Shown here: one piece after another, positions 15,363 through 24,527 of the stretch
Position numbering within the stretch: the first letter of the stretch is position 1
Layout of the letters: each line of letters opens with the position of its first letter
Source: Nocardia mexicana NBRC 108244
Lineage (GTDB): Bacteria > Actinomycetota > Actinomycetes > Mycobacteriales > Mycobacteriaceae
Assembly (NCBI RefSeq): GCF_001613165.1
Contig: NZ_BDBV01000110.1
Coordinates: 1 to 46,904, forward strand
Direction of reading: 5' to 3'
DNA length: 46,904 nucleotides
Made by a program: the position numbers and the translations under genes
The notes under the pieces: generated by a model
The model's input: only the letters and a program-made list of their open reading frames with translations
What the model was told of the DNA's origin: nothing
Database searches by the model: none

Positions 15363-16928
15363 CTATCCCGGCAGCAGCCCGTGTTCCATCGCGAAAACCG
15401 CGGCGCCCGCGCGGGTTCGGTGCCCGGTCTTGTCGTAGATATGCGCGAGGTGGTGGCCGACGGTGCGTTCGGACACCACCAGTTCCGCGGCGATCTGCCG
15501 GTTGGACAGCCCGCGCGCGGCGAGCCGCAGCACCTCGACCTCGCGCTCGGTGAGACCGCACGGCAGATCCGCACGGGGAGTGGGTAATCCGGCCGCCTCC
15601 ACGACCGCGGCGCACGCCTCGCGGTCCAGCTCCCCGGCCTTGGCGGCGACCATCAGTTCCCGGGCGGCGTCGTCGGCGGCGAAGGCGGGGCGGTGCGGGC
15701 GCGGCTCGGTGAGTGCCGCGAAAACGTCTGCGGCGGCCAGGATTCGCGCCGGTTTGGCGCTGTCGCGCCCGCGGATCCCGCGGTGGTAGCCGCTGCCGTC
15801 GAGGCGTTCGTGGTGTCCGGCCGCGGTATCGGCCAGGTCGGCGAGCCCGGGGCAGCGCCGCAGCACCCGCTCGGTCCAATAGGTATGCAGCCGAACGCGT
15901 TCCCGGTCGCCGGGGCCGAGCGGGCCGGGCCGGTCCCAGATGGCGCTGGACACCCCGGCGCGGCCGATATCGTGCAGCAGGGCCGCCGCCCGCATGGTCT
16001 CGCACTCGTCGGCGGACATTCCGCTCAGGCCCGCCGCGGCGCCCGCGAGCTCGGCGACGTGCCCCGAATGCCCGAGCAGCCAGCGGCCCTTCAGGTCCAC
16101 CACGATGGCCAGGGCGAGGCACAGCCCCAGCCGCTCACCGGTCCGGACGTGCAGCGGCACACCGGGTTCCCGGCGCACCACGGTGTCCAGCACATCCGGC
16201 ACGTCGATGCAGTCCCACACCGCGTCGGCGTCCGCGGAGAACAGGGCCACCAGGTCCGGATCGAGATGTCCGCCCGCGCGCCGCCGCAGCTCGGCCAGCG
16301 CCTCCTCGCGGCCGCGCTCGGCGGAGGCCAGCACGGCCTGCTCGGCGATGTGCACAATTCGCCCGGCCAGCGAAATCGTCTCGCCCCGAAGGCGTTCCGG
16401 TGCGCCGAGGCCGTCCCAGCGTTCCTTCACCTCCGTCAGCGCGACCACCGCGGCCTCCGGCAGCCCGAGGCGGGGGCCCAGGGCGCGACTCACCTCGCAT
16501 ACCGACCGGACCGCCGCCGACCGCTGGTCCGGTGCCAACGTCTCGAAACGGTCCCGCAGCTGCGGCTGCCGATCGGGCGCCCACGAACCGAACTCCTTCA
16601 TCTGGTTCTCGAAGAACTGCGGATCTCCCCGGTCCGCCACGTGATATGCCTGCTGGAAGGCCACATCGTCGGCGAAGGCCGCGGCATTCTCGGACGCGCG
16701 GCTGGTGCATCCGATCGCGCCCAGCAGGGCGGCGTGGAAAACGGTCCGTCGATCGGCCTCGTCCAGGCCCGCTCGTTCCGCCAGGTCGGTGGCGACCAGG
16801 CAGGTCGCCAGGCCCTTCTCGAACGGCGCTCCGGTCGCCAGATCGGTCGTGAGCGACAGTGCTGCGAGCACCTCGGTAACCCGGATGGAGGCGGGCGGGA
16901 TCGTCACTCCCCCACGGTAGTTCGCCAC
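15363..16928 (-). CDS. HD-GYP-like phosphohydrolase fused to LuxR helix-turn-helix
   Basis: Protein of 521 aa combining a metal-dependent HD phosphohydrolase with a DNA-binding tail. The N-terminal half (about 15-230) looks like a degenerate HD repeat. The second half has LLHDIG near 315 and HHERLDGSGY near 375; the GYP of classical cyclic-di-GMP phosphodiesterases reads GYH here, so cyclic-di-GMP activity is uncertain. Residues about 455-515 form a LuxR/FixJ HTH (LTEREVEVLRLAARGLSNRQIA). The family is common in actinobacteria without a known ligand. Start is uncertain: GTG 16928 has no good ribosome site and GTG 16907 is an alternative. It converges with the PPOX gene. Confidence 0.72.
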   Translation of the reverse strand: MANYRGGVTIPPASIRVTEVLAALSLTTDLATGAPFEKGLATCLVATDLAERAGLDEADRRTVFHAALLGAIGCTSRASENAAAFADDVAFQQAYHVADRGDPQFFENQMKEFGSWAPDRQPQLRDRFETLAPDQRSAAVRSVCEVSRALGPRLGLPEAAVVALTEVKERWDGLGAPERLRGETISLAGRIVHIAEQAVLASAERGREEALAELRRRAGGHLDPDLVALFSADADAVWDCIDVPDVLDTVVRREPGVPLHVRTGERLGLCLALAIVVDLKGRWLLGHSGHVAELAGAAAGLSGMSADECETMRAAALLHDIGRAGVSSAIWDRPGPLGPGDRERVRLHTYWTERVLRRCPGLADLADTAAGHHERLDGSGYHRGIRGRDSAKPARILAAADVFAALTEPRPHRPAFAADDAARELMVAAKAGELDREACAAVVEAAGLPTPRADLPCGLTEREVEVLRLAARGLSNRQIAAELVVSERTVGHHLAHIYDKTGHRTRAGAAVFAMEHGLLPG

Positions 16929-16974
16929 GGCGCCGCGCGGTGCCCGGAACCGGACGAATGCCCCGCGCGAGATA

Positions 16975-16986
16975 GGTCGATCGACC
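16975..16986. promoter_or_regulatory. 12-bp palindrome between HD-LuxR and DUF4331 genes
   Basis: GGTCGATCGACC lies 47 bp upstream of the HD-LuxR start in a 241-bp divergent gap. A LuxR-type protein binding its own promoter would fit, but this is only a guess. Confidence 0.3.
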
Positions 16987-17169
16987 GATGTGGCAACACG
17001 TGCCGCCCCTGCACCATTGCTGCATCGTCCTGGTCCGACCCGCGGAGGTTCGCCCTTGCGCCGACCCCGGATCCGCCCGGGAAATGCCTACTGCACGTAA
17101 CGACCCCTAGCTCGGCCTCGGGCGAAACGCGCTCGGGCGCACCAATGTTCGTATCTCGAAGGAATACTC

Positions 17170-18801
17170 ATGTCTCGATCATCCCGGCGCGGCGCGCGGC
17201 GTCGCGCCGCCCGTGCGGTGGCGGCCGCCGGTGTCGTCGCGCTCAGTGCGACCGTGGGCGGCCTGGCGCTGCCCATCGCGGACGCCTCCAGCCATCGCGA
17301 AGCCCCCTTGATCGCCGCCGATCCGGGGGCGGACAACACCGACGTCTACGCGTTCGTCAGCCCCGACAAGCCCGATACGGTGACGATCGTCGCCAACTGG
17401 TTCGGGCTACAGGAGCCCAACGGCGGCCCGAACTTCTACCCGTGGGCCACCGACGCCGCCCACGACATCAATATCGACAACGACGGCAACGGGAAGCCGG
17501 ATATCAGTTACCGCTTCGACTTCACGACCGACGACCGGCGCGGCACCAACACCTTCCTCTACAACAACGGCCCGGTCACCAGCCTGAACGACGAGAACCT
17601 GCTGTTCCGGCAGAATTACACGCTGTCGGTCAGCCACGGCGCGAACGACTGGCGCCCGATCGAGCGCGGCCAGGTCGCGCCGTCGGATACCGGCCCGGCC
17701 TTGATGCCCGACTACGACGCGCTGCGCAAACAGGCGACACACAGCCTGCCCGGCGGCGGGTCGGTCTACGTCGGCGCCTCGGAGGATCCGTTCTTCCTCG
17801 ACCTGCGGGTGTTCGATCTGCTCTACGGCGGCGACCTGTCCGAGGTCGGGACCGACACGCTCGCCGGGACGAACGTCAATACCGTTGTCCTGCAGGTGCC
17901 GATGCGCGATCTCGCGCTGAAGAACGACCCGGCGCGCAATCCGGTGATCGGGGTGTGGAGCGATACCGAGCGGCGCACCCTGCAGCTCAGCCCCGGCGCC
18001 GCCAAGGCGACCGGCCCCTCCGTGCAGGTCTCACGGCTGGGCAATCCGCTCGTCAACGAGCTGGTCGTCCCGTCCGGGCTGAAGGACGCGTTCAACGGGC
18101 TCGAGCCGGTCGGTGACGCCGGGGTTCCCCAGGTGGTGCAGCGAGTGACGAATCCCGAACTGGCACAACTGATCCAGCAGATCTACAAGGTGCCCGCACC
18201 CGCCACGCCACGCAACGACCTGGTGGAGATCTTCCTCACCGGGATCGCGAAGAAGGCGCCGACACTGGACGGCAGCGCGCCGCCCATCCAGGCCGATCTG
18301 AACTCGCAGGTCCTCAATGCCGATGCGCACGTCGCGAACTTCCGGCCCTCGGAGATGCTGCGGCTGAACATGTCGGTACCGGTGACGGCGACGCCGAACC
18401 GGCTCGGTGTCCTCGGCGGTGACCTGCAGGGCTTCCCGAACGGCCGGCGACTGGCCGACGACGTGGTCGACATCGAACTGCAGGCCGTGGTCGGTGCGGC
18501 GCAGACCGGCAAGCTGGTCGACGCGCTCGCCGCCGGCGACAAGGTCGACGCCAACGACGTGACCTTCTCCGGCACCTTCCCCTACGTTGCGCTACCGGCG
18601 AAGAGCACGACGGAGACCGGGGCGTCGAACGGCGCCACCGCACCGGCAGGCGCCGGGACGGCCCAGGGCGGGGAGGGCATGCCGTGGATGCCCGTGGCCG
18701 CGGGCGGTACCGGCGCCGCCGCGCTGGTCGGGATCGGCGGCTGGCTGCTGATGCGCCGCAGGGCGAATCGGCTGACCGACCTCCGGCCGCCGCGCTACTG
18801 A
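17170..18801 (+). CDS. DUF4331 domain-containing exported protein with C-terminal anchor
   Basis: Exported protein of 543 aa. Basic N-terminus and hydrophobic signal (to about residue 40, ADA cleavage site), then the DUF4331 hallmark SSHREAPLIAADPGADNTDVYAF, with an Asp-rich DINIDNDGNGKPDISYRF block that could bind calcium. A Gly/Ala/Thr linker (about 477-500) leads to a C-terminal membrane helix (AAALVGIGGWLLM) and a short basic tail, so the protein should sit on the outer face of the membrane. GAAGGA lies 7 bases before the ATG. Function of DUF4331 is unknown. The downstream TPR gene is separated by a strong hairpin. Confidence 0.85.
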   Translation: MSRSSRRGARRRAARAVAAAGVVALSATVGGLALPIADASSHREAPLIAADPGADNTDVYAFVSPDKPDTVTIVANWFGLQEPNGGPNFYPWATDAAHDINIDNDGNGKPDISYRFDFTTDDRRGTNTFLYNNGPVTSLNDENLLFRQNYTLSVSHGANDWRPIERGQVAPSDTGPALMPDYDALRKQATHSLPGGGSVYVGASEDPFFLDLRVFDLLYGGDLSEVGTDTLAGTNVNTVVLQVPMRDLALKNDPARNPVIGVWSDTERRTLQLSPGAAKATGPSVQVSRLGNPLVNELVVPSGLKDAFNGLEPVGDAGVPQVVQRVTNPELAQLIQQIYKVPAPATPRNDLVEIFLTGIAKKAPTLDGSAPPIQADLNSQVLNADAHVANFRPSEMLRLNMSVPVTATPNRLGVLGGDLQGFPNGRRLADDVVDIELQAVVGAAQTGKLVDALAAGDKVDANDVTFSGTFPYVALPAKSTTETGASNGATAPAGAGTAQGGEGMPWMPVAAGGTGAAALVGIGGWLLMRRRANRLTDLRPPRY

Positions 18802-18810
18802 CCCGCGGAC

Positions 18811-18841
18811 GTGGCGGGGCCGCCCCGATCGGCCCCGCCAC
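18811..18841 (+). terminator. Strong hairpin between DUF4331 and TPR genes
   Basis: Perfect 12-bp arms GTGGCGGGGCCG and CGGCCCCGCCAC enclose a 7-base loop. No T-run follows, as is common for actinobacterial terminators. It begins 9 bp after the stop codon and could terminate or reduce readthrough into the TPR gene. Confidence 0.6.
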
Positions 18842-18893
18842 CCCCGGAGAGCATCCGAATCGTCGTTCCGACCACCCTGTCCGAGGTCTCGAC

Positions 18894-20207
18894 ATGGCCG
18901 AAAAGCCTTCCCGCGCATATGCGAAGCCCATACTCGCGATCTTCATCGCACTGATGGCAGCCGCCGTGGGAGTCATCGCAGCGGTACCCGACCGATCGGC
19001 GCCCACGGAGGCGGCGGCCGTGAGTTCCGCCGCACCGTTCGCCGCGCAGATCGCGCTGCAGCGGCAACAGCTGGATCGGTTGCCCGGCAACGCGACCGGC
19101 TGGGCCGAGCTCGGCGCCGCCTATGTCGAGCTGGCCCGCGTCACCGGGGACCCCCGGAACTACGGCGAGGCGCGGCGGGCGCTGGATCGATCGATGGAGT
19201 TGCGGCCCAACGAGAATGCCGACGCGCTGTTCGGGCTCGGCGTGCTCGCCAACGCGCTGCACGACTTCGCGGCCGCTCGCTCCTACGGCGAACGGGTCCT
19301 CGCGCTGCGACCCGACAGCGCCGAGGCGTACGGCGTGCTGGCGGACGCCCTCACCCAGCTCGGGGCGGCCGATGCCGCGACCGCGGCGGTCCAGCGGATG
19401 CTCGACCTGCGGCCGGGCGTGCCGTCGTTCACCCGTGCGGCCTACGACCTCGAGCTGCGCGGCCGCACCGACGAAGCCCGCCAGGCGATGCAGAGGGCGC
19501 TCGCCGCGGCGACCACCGCCGACCAGATCGCCTTCTGCCGCTATCACCTCGGCGAGCTCGCCTTCCACGCCGGGAATCTGGACGAGGCCGAAAACCATTA
19601 CCGCTCTGGTCTTTCGGCCGTGCCGGACGATGCCGCCCTGCGGCAGGGCGGCGCCAAGGTGCTCGCCGCCCGAGGTGCGACGGAGCAGGCGATCACGCAG
19701 TACCGGGAGCTGACCGGCCGGGCGCCGCTGCCGGAATACCTGATCGAGTTCGGCGAACTGCTCGAGTCCGCGGGGCGCCGCGACGAGGCGGACGACACCT
19801 ACCGCGAGATCGCCGATCGGTTCCGCGAACTGGAGGCACAGGGCGCCACGGACTATGTGGCCGCCGCGCTGTTCGCCGCGGATCACGGCGACCCGGCGGA
19901 GGCGGTTCGGCTGGCGCGGACGGAATTCGGCCGGCGGCAGAGCGTCGTCACCGCCGATGTGCTCGCCTGGTCCCTGCACCGGGCGGGTCGTCACGAGGAG
20001 GCGCTCGGCTACGCGGAGCGCGCGGCCGCCCTGGGCTGGCGCAACGCCACCGTCACCTACCACCGCGGCATGATTCTCGCCGCGCTCGGCCGCACCGCGC
20101 AGGCCGCCGCGGCGCTGGACGAGGCGCTGCGGACCAATCCGCACTTCTCGCCGCTGCACGCGCCCCGGGCTCGCCGGGCGCTCGAAACCCTCGGCGCCGC
20201 ACCCTGA
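18894..20207 (+). CDS. Membrane-anchored TPR repeat protein
   Basis: Protein of 437 aa with an N-terminal signal-anchor (AILAIFIALMAAAVGVIAAV-like, about 13-31), then a helical solenoid of TPR-like repeats to the C-terminus: WAELGAAYVELARVTGDPRNY, ADALFGLGVLANALHDFAAA, AEAYGVLADALTQLG and others. Such proteins act as protein-interaction scaffolds outside the membrane. DUF4331 genes often have a TPR neighbour in other genomes as I recall, so joint function is plausible. ATG 18894 has GAGG about 9 bases upstream; the longer open frame overlaps the DUF4331 gene and is not used. Confidence 0.8.
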   Translation: MAEKPSRAYAKPILAIFIALMAAAVGVIAAVPDRSAPTEAAAVSSAAPFAAQIALQRQQLDRLPGNATGWAELGAAYVELARVTGDPRNYGEARRALDRSMELRPNENADALFGLGVLANALHDFAAARSYGERVLALRPDSAEAYGVLADALTQLGAADAATAAVQRMLDLRPGVPSFTRAAYDLELRGRTDEARQAMQRALAAATTADQIAFCRYHLGELAFHAGNLDEAENHYRSGLSAVPDDAALRQGGAKVLAARGATEQAITQYRELTGRAPLPEYLIEFGELLESAGRRDEADDTYREIADRFRELEAQGATDYVAAALFAADHGDPAEAVRLARTEFGRRQSVVTADVLAWSLHRAGRHEEALGYAERAAALGWRNATVTYHRGMILAALGRTAQAAAALDEALRTNPHFSPLHAPRARRALETLGAAP

Positions 20208-20214
20208 TCGATCC

Positions 20215-20973
20215 TCAGCGCTGGGCGGGCAGCCCGCGCAGGAAGATCTCGAACGCCTCGGGCTGCACCGCGATGGACCCCACGAACGGCTGGTCGAGCA
20301 TCATGATCAGCCCGAGCGACAGCACCACGAGCACGGCCAGCGCGCCCACGAGCAGCAGCTGCGTCCAGAACTTGGGCAGGCCGAAGAAGAAGGTGAATCC
20401 GACGGTCACCACCGCGCCTACCGCCATGGCGATCCACAGCACCGTCGGCACGTTGTGGCCGCTCTGGCTGAGCCGCTCGCGGCGCGCGGCGGCGAGGTCG
20501 TTGACGGTCGACAGCGAATGCTCGAAGACCAGTTGCGTGCGCGGGCTGTCGGTCGGCAGTGCGTTGATCTCGTCGCGCATGCGGTACACCAGCGCGGTGG
20601 CCTCGGGGCTGTAGCCGCCGTCGCCGAGCAGCGGCCACTCCTTCGCGACCACCACGTGCGCGTACTGCTGGGTGGTCGCCTCCAGATCGCGGCCCACCTC
20701 CGGAGGCAGCGCGCGGGCGTCCCAGTACAGCGCGCCGAGGTGGTTGGCCTCCTCGAAGGTGTTGGTGCTCGCCTCCTGCAGCGAATTCCACTCGTTGACC
20801 ACGATGAACGCCAGCAGCACCGCGTACAGGGCGCCGACCGCCTGGAACACCGTCCCGGCCGCCTCGTTGTATCCGCCGGGGTTGCTGCCCCGGCGCCGTG
20901 CTCTCCACATGACCACCACGCCCAGCACCACCGTGATTGCCGGAACCAGTAGTGCGACCCACGCCCACGCCAT
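20215..20973 (-). CDS. DUF4239 membrane protein (bestrophin-like)
   Basis: Integral membrane protein, 252 aa. Two N-terminal hydrophobic helices (about 5-22 and 42-60), a long soluble helical middle part with NEWNSLQEASTNTFEEANHLGALYWDA, and two C-terminal helices (about 173-190 and 198-222). This 2+2 layout with the conserved GTVFQAVGALYAVLLAF segment is the DUF4239 family, which is distantly likened to bestrophin channels; the function is unproven. GGGGAGG lies 6 bases before the ATG. It converges with the TPR gene (7 bp apart). Confidence 0.82.
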   Translation of the reverse strand: MAWAWVALLVPAITVVLGVVVMWRARRRGSNPGGYNEAAGTVFQAVGALYAVLLAFIVVNEWNSLQEASTNTFEEANHLGALYWDARALPPEVGRDLEATTQQYAHVVVAKEWPLLGDGGYSPEATALVYRMRDEINALPTDSPRTQLVFEHSLSTVNDLAAARRERLSQSGHNVPTVLWIAMAVGAVVTVGFTFFFGLPKFWTQLLLVGALAVLVVLSLGLIMMLDQPFVGSIAVQPEAFEIFLRGLPAQR

Positions 20974-21145
20974 CGACGACCTCCCCGCCTCGGAGGAACT
21001 GGTGTGTTGCTGCGGTCGAGCAGCGTACCTGTGTGAGCGTATTGGCGTGGGGCGAACACGCCCGGTCTAAGGCCGTCGAGGCGGCAGCCCTTTTAATATT
21101 CCCCGGTCAGAAGCATGAAATCGATGTTGTGGCGTTGGCTGAGTA

Positions 21146-21175
21146 TTGACAGCGATTGTCTAGCATCAATATGCT
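21146..21175 (+). promoter_or_regulatory. Consensus-like promoter of the hydrolase operon
   Basis: TTGACA (21146-21151) and TATGCT (21170-21175) are 18 bases apart, in an unusually A/T-rich stretch for this genome (about 21090-21185). Transcription should start near 21182, about 50 bases before GTG 21233. Confidence 0.6.
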
Positions 21176-21182
21176 GCATATT
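21168..21182. promoter_or_regulatory. Palindrome over the -10 box of the hydrolase operon
   Basis: AATATGC-T-GCATATT has perfect 7-bp arms around one base and covers the -10 box and start region, the classic position for a repressor. No local regulator gene is adjacent. Confidence 0.5.
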
Positions 21183-21232
21183 CGCTCGTCTCGCTCCAGT
21201 TGCTCAGGATTTCCCGCACATCGGAGGTGGAC

Positions 21233-22852
21233 GTGACATCGGTGGTCGATTGTTCAGATAGCGATACCGGCACTCTGATCAACGTGGAACCCCTCCCGAG
21301 GCCGCTCTGGCCGGAAGGCACCGAGCGGGGTTATCGGATCGAGTACGTGGCCCCCAATTTCAGCGGCGGAAAACGCGCGGTGAGCGGCTCCGTATTCGTC
21401 CCGGCACCGACCACCGGCACCGCGCCCGTCCTCACTTGGGCACATTGCACGGTAGGCCTCAACGAGCACGACGCGCCGTCGAAGGTGGGCCTGATTCCGG
21501 AGGAGCGTCGGCATCTGGCGTACTGGCTCGCCGCCGGGTTCGTGGTCGCCGCCACCGACTACGAGGGGCTGGGCACCGACGAGCCGCATCCGTATCTCGA
21601 CGGCGAGGCCATCGCCGACGATGTCATCGATATCGTCCGAGCCGTGCACGGCATGGATCTGAACGTCGACGAACGCACGGTGATCGCCGGATTCTCCCAG
21701 GGCGGCCACGGCTCGCTTTTCGCCGCGGCGCTGTGCACCGCCTACGCGCCGGATCTGAACCTGTTGGGAACGGTTTCTCTGGCACCCCCGATTCGTTTTC
21801 TGGATTTCGTGCGCGAATTCACCTCGGCGGGGGACGGATCGGTGCACACCCTTATTCCGATGATCATGGCCGGACTGCGCATCAGAAGGCCGGAGTTCAA
21901 GCCCGAGGAGCGGCTGACCCCGGCCGGGTGCGAACTGGTGGATGCCGCGACGCGTACCTCGATGAAAGATCTCGATGCGCTGTGCTCGGCGACCACCAAC
22001 GATGCGGCCGGTATCACCGGAATATCCACCTGGAAACCCTTCGTCGAGGCGCTGGAATCGACCAGCCCGCCGGAGTCCAGGTACGACAGGCCGATATTCC
22101 TGTGCTCCGGCGGGGCCGATCCCGTCTTCACCCCGAAGCAGGGCCGGGGCTTTTCGGACGCGGTATCGAAATCCGGTACGAGCGTCACGTTCCTCGATCT
22201 CGAATCGCTGGACCACGTGGCCCTGCTGGAACCGGCGGCGCACCGGGCCACGCGGTGGGCCGCCGATCTGATCGCCGCCGACGCGAACGGCGATGCGGGG
22301 GAGGACGTGCCCCGCGCGAGTGGCCAGCTCGACGGCCGCGACCCGCGTTTCCGGGTGCTCGACGCCACGGGGGACGGCCGGATCGGGCTCGATGATTTCC
22401 GGGCACATGCGCTGCGGCTGGTCTCGAGCTTCGGCCGCCCGCTGGGAGATCCGGTGGCGGCGCGGGTGCGTGCGGGCTACGAGCAGCTGGCACGGCAGCT
22501 CATCGAGCATTACGACCGCGACGGCGACGGAGATATCGACCTGGAGGAGTTCGTGGCGGGCCGCACCGGGCAGGTTCCCGCGCAGATCGCCGACAGTGCG
22601 CAGACGCTGGTGCGGGCGGTCGTGCAGCTGATCGATGACGACGGCGACCGCCGGGTCTCCCGGGCGGAGTTCCGGTCGGTGACCCGGGGGCTGGGAATTC
22701 CCGCGGACGAATCCGACACCATTTTCGATCGCACCGATGCCGACGGCAGCGGGTACCTCGGTGACGACGAATTGGCCGCCGGTGTCGTCGAATTCCTGAC
22801 GGGGACGGACGACCGGTCACCCGGATATTGGCTTTTCGGCCGCTCGGCATGA
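21233..22852 (+). CDS. LIP-type alpha/beta hydrolase fused to a four-EF-hand calcium-binding domain
   Basis: Protein of 539 aa with two modules. Residues 15-350 form a secretory-lipase-like alpha/beta hydrolase: nucleophile Ser155 in GFSQGG, Asp296 in SGGADP, His328 in SLDHVALL, and an HCTVGLNEHDAPS loop typical of LIP lipases. Residues 365-525 resemble calerythrin/calsymin with four EF-hand loops: 377-388 (weak), 428-439 (DRDGDGDIDLEE, canonical), 468-479 (degenerate at position 6) and 502-513 (DADGSGYLGDDE, canonical). No signal peptide is seen, so it should be cytosolic. GTG 21233 is preceded by GGAGGTGG; an upstream TTG at 21200 has no such site. ATGA overlap with the next gene. Confidence 0.82.
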   Translation: MTSVVDCSDSDTGTLINVEPLPRPLWPEGTERGYRIEYVAPNFSGGKRAVSGSVFVPAPTTGTAPVLTWAHCTVGLNEHDAPSKVGLIPEERRHLAYWLAAGFVVAATDYEGLGTDEPHPYLDGEAIADDVIDIVRAVHGMDLNVDERTVIAGFSQGGHGSLFAAALCTAYAPDLNLLGTVSLAPPIRFLDFVREFTSAGDGSVHTLIPMIMAGLRIRRPEFKPEERLTPAGCELVDAATRTSMKDLDALCSATTNDAAGITGISTWKPFVEALESTSPPESRYDRPIFLCSGGADPVFTPKQGRGFSDAVSKSGTSVTFLDLESLDHVALLEPAAHRATRWAADLIAADANGDAGEDVPRASGQLDGRDPRFRVLDATGDGRIGLDDFRAHALRLVSSFGRPLGDPVAARVRAGYEQLARQLIEHYDRDGDGDIDLEEFVAGRTGQVPAQIADSAQTLVRAVVQLIDDDGDRRVSRAEFRSVTRGLGIPADESDTIFDRTDADGSGYLGDDELAAGVVEFLTGTDDRSPGYWLFGRSA

Positions 22853-23853
22853 CCGCACTGACTTCTCTGACGGAAGTCGTGCCGATCGATCCGCGACTAT
22901 GGCCGATCGGTGCCGACAGCGGTTATCGAATCCGTTTCTGCAGCGGCGGAAGAATCACCAGCGGATCGGTATTCATGCCGCGCTCGGACTCGCTCCGTGA
23001 AACGGTGCCGCTGTGCACGTGGGCACATTGTTTCGTCGGTCTGGATCAGCAGAACGCGCCCTCGAGGCGCGGTCTGCCCGGGGTGGAATTGAAACACCTG
23101 TCGCGTTGGATCGCGAACGGGTTCGCGGTGGCGGTGGCCGATTTCGAGGGCTTGGACGGTCACGGTCTCAGCCCGTTTCCCGACCCGGACGGGATAGCCG
23201 CCGACATCCTCGCCATCTGCCCGGCGGCCCGGGAATTCGACGAGCGGATCGGGAATGGCGTCATCGCCGGGGGGTTCTGCCAGGGCGCCGCCGCGGTACT
23301 GCGCCTGCCGGGAATCTCGCACCCGTACTCCGAAGTCGATCTCAGAGGGATCGTATCGCTGGCCCCGCCCGATTACCCGTCGTATTTCACCATGGTCACC
23401 CGGGATCCCGATTTCCCGGCCGACGCTCTCGCGCTGGTGCTGCTCGCCGGATTACGGGCGGCGGATGACGGATTCGACCCCGGGGCCCGCCTGACCGATA
23501 CGGGAATGGCATTGCTCGACGAGATACCACCGTTGTCCGTACCGGAGATGCGCCGCCTGCTGGAGCCGTTCACCGTTCGAGATCTCGGCCTGTACGACTT
23601 GACCGGAGAGCCGCGGGTCGCGGAATTTCTCGAACAGTGCGACGCCCTGCCGGAGAACGACGGCACCCCGATATTTCTCGCGTCGGTCGATTCTGATCCG
23701 CTGACGCCGGAGGCCAGTATCCGCCGCTGCGCCGACCAATTGTCGGCCCGCGGGGCGGAGGTCGCGACCACCAGATACGCGGGAGATCACATGGGCATCC
23801 TGTCGTCGGCCGCCTCGGAGGCCGTCGAATGGGCGGTCCGCGCCGCCCGGTAG
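22849..23853 (+). CDS. LIP-type alpha/beta hydrolase paralogue with Cys at the nucleophile position
   Basis: Protein of 334 aa, clearly related to the hydrolase module of the preceding gene: GYRIRFCSGG, TWAHCFVGLDQQNAPS, FAVAVADFEGL align with its counterparts. The nucleophile elbow GFSQGG reads GFCQGA, placing Cys144 where Ser is expected; Asp (SVDSDPLTP) and His (YAGDHMGIL) remain. Cys nucleophiles occur in dienelactone hydrolase, so activity is possible but substrate use may differ. It lacks EF-hands and a signal peptide. Translation is coupled to the upstream gene by ATGA. A rare TTA codon occurs at 23452-23454. Confidence 0.8.
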   Translation: MTALTSLTEVVPIDPRLWPIGADSGYRIRFCSGGRITSGSVFMPRSDSLRETVPLCTWAHCFVGLDQQNAPSRRGLPGVELKHLSRWIANGFAVAVADFEGLDGHGLSPFPDPDGIAADILAICPAAREFDERIGNGVIAGGFCQGAAAVLRLPGISHPYSEVDLRGIVSLAPPDYPSYFTMVTRDPDFPADALALVLLAGLRAADDGFDPGARLTDTGMALLDEIPPLSVPEMRRLLEPFTVRDLGLYDLTGEPRVAEFLEQCDALPENDGTPIFLASVDSDPLTPEASIRRCADQLSARGAEVATTRYAGDHMGILSSAASEAVEWAVRAAR

Positions 23854-23961
23854 CGACGACCCCGAGTCACTCCTGGGGAGCCGACCGGATGCGCGCCGGA
23901 GTGCGCCGCCGTACCATTCGCCCGTCCTGCAGGGCTGTGCCGGTCGACCTAGGTGGCGTGA

Positions 23962-24507
23962 ATGAGTCTCAGCGGTAAGCGATTTCTGGATGTGGCCGGG
24001 AGCCGGGATACGGCGGTGGCCGTGCTGGCGACGATCACCGGGGTGTACTACCTGATCGTCGCGGTCACCAACTGCCTCGACACCGACACCAACCGGCGCG
24101 GTGTCACGGCGGTGCTGTCGATGCGCAGCACGATCCACCATCCGGCCGTCGACTGGCACGCGATCACCAGCCCCACGGTGGTGTGGATCGCCTACATCGG
24201 CGTCGTGATCTGGGAGTTCCTGACCGCGTTCGTGCTGCTGGCGGGGGCCGTGGCGGGCTGGCGGGCGCTGATCGGCCGCCGGGCCGCGACCGCCGAGACG
24301 GCCGCGAAACTGTCGAGCCTCGGCTGGGTGCTGGCGGTGTTGCTGTTCGCCGGAGGCTTTCTGACCATCGGCGGGGAGTGGTTCCGGATGTGGGCGAACA
24401 AAGAAGTGAATGCCTCGTCGGCGGCGCTGCAGAACGTCCTGATCGCCGCCGTCGGTCTCATCCTGGTCCATCTGCCCGGACGGCCCGAGGCCCGGGAGCG
24501 GTCCTAG
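23962..24507 (+). CDS. DUF2165 family small integral membrane protein
   Basis: Membrane protein of 181 aa with four hydrophobic helices (about 20-38, 72-98, 119-136, 158-173) and the DUF2165 landmarks: WEFLTAFVLLAGAV in the second helix and GGEWFRMWANKEVNAS before the last helix. Function unknown; the family is widespread in proteobacteria and actinobacteria. AGGTGG lies about 7 bases before the ATG. It converges with the efflux pump gene. Confidence 0.82.
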   Translation: MSLSGKRFLDVAGSRDTAVAVLATITGVYYLIVAVTNCLDTDTNRRGVTAVLSMRSTIHHPAVDWHAITSPTVVWIAYIGVVIWEFLTAFVLLAGAVAGWRALIGRRAATAETAAKLSSLGWVLAVLLFAGGFLTIGGEWFRMWANKEVNASSAALQNVLIAAVGLILVHLPGRPEARERS

Positions 24508-24527
24508 CGGACCGGTCCCGGGAACCG

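Noticed and set aside
24509..24518. GGACCGGTCC, like the palindrome near the FHA gene
   Set aside because: It occurs between convergent genes and also inside a coding region (32500), so the 10-mer is common in this DNA.
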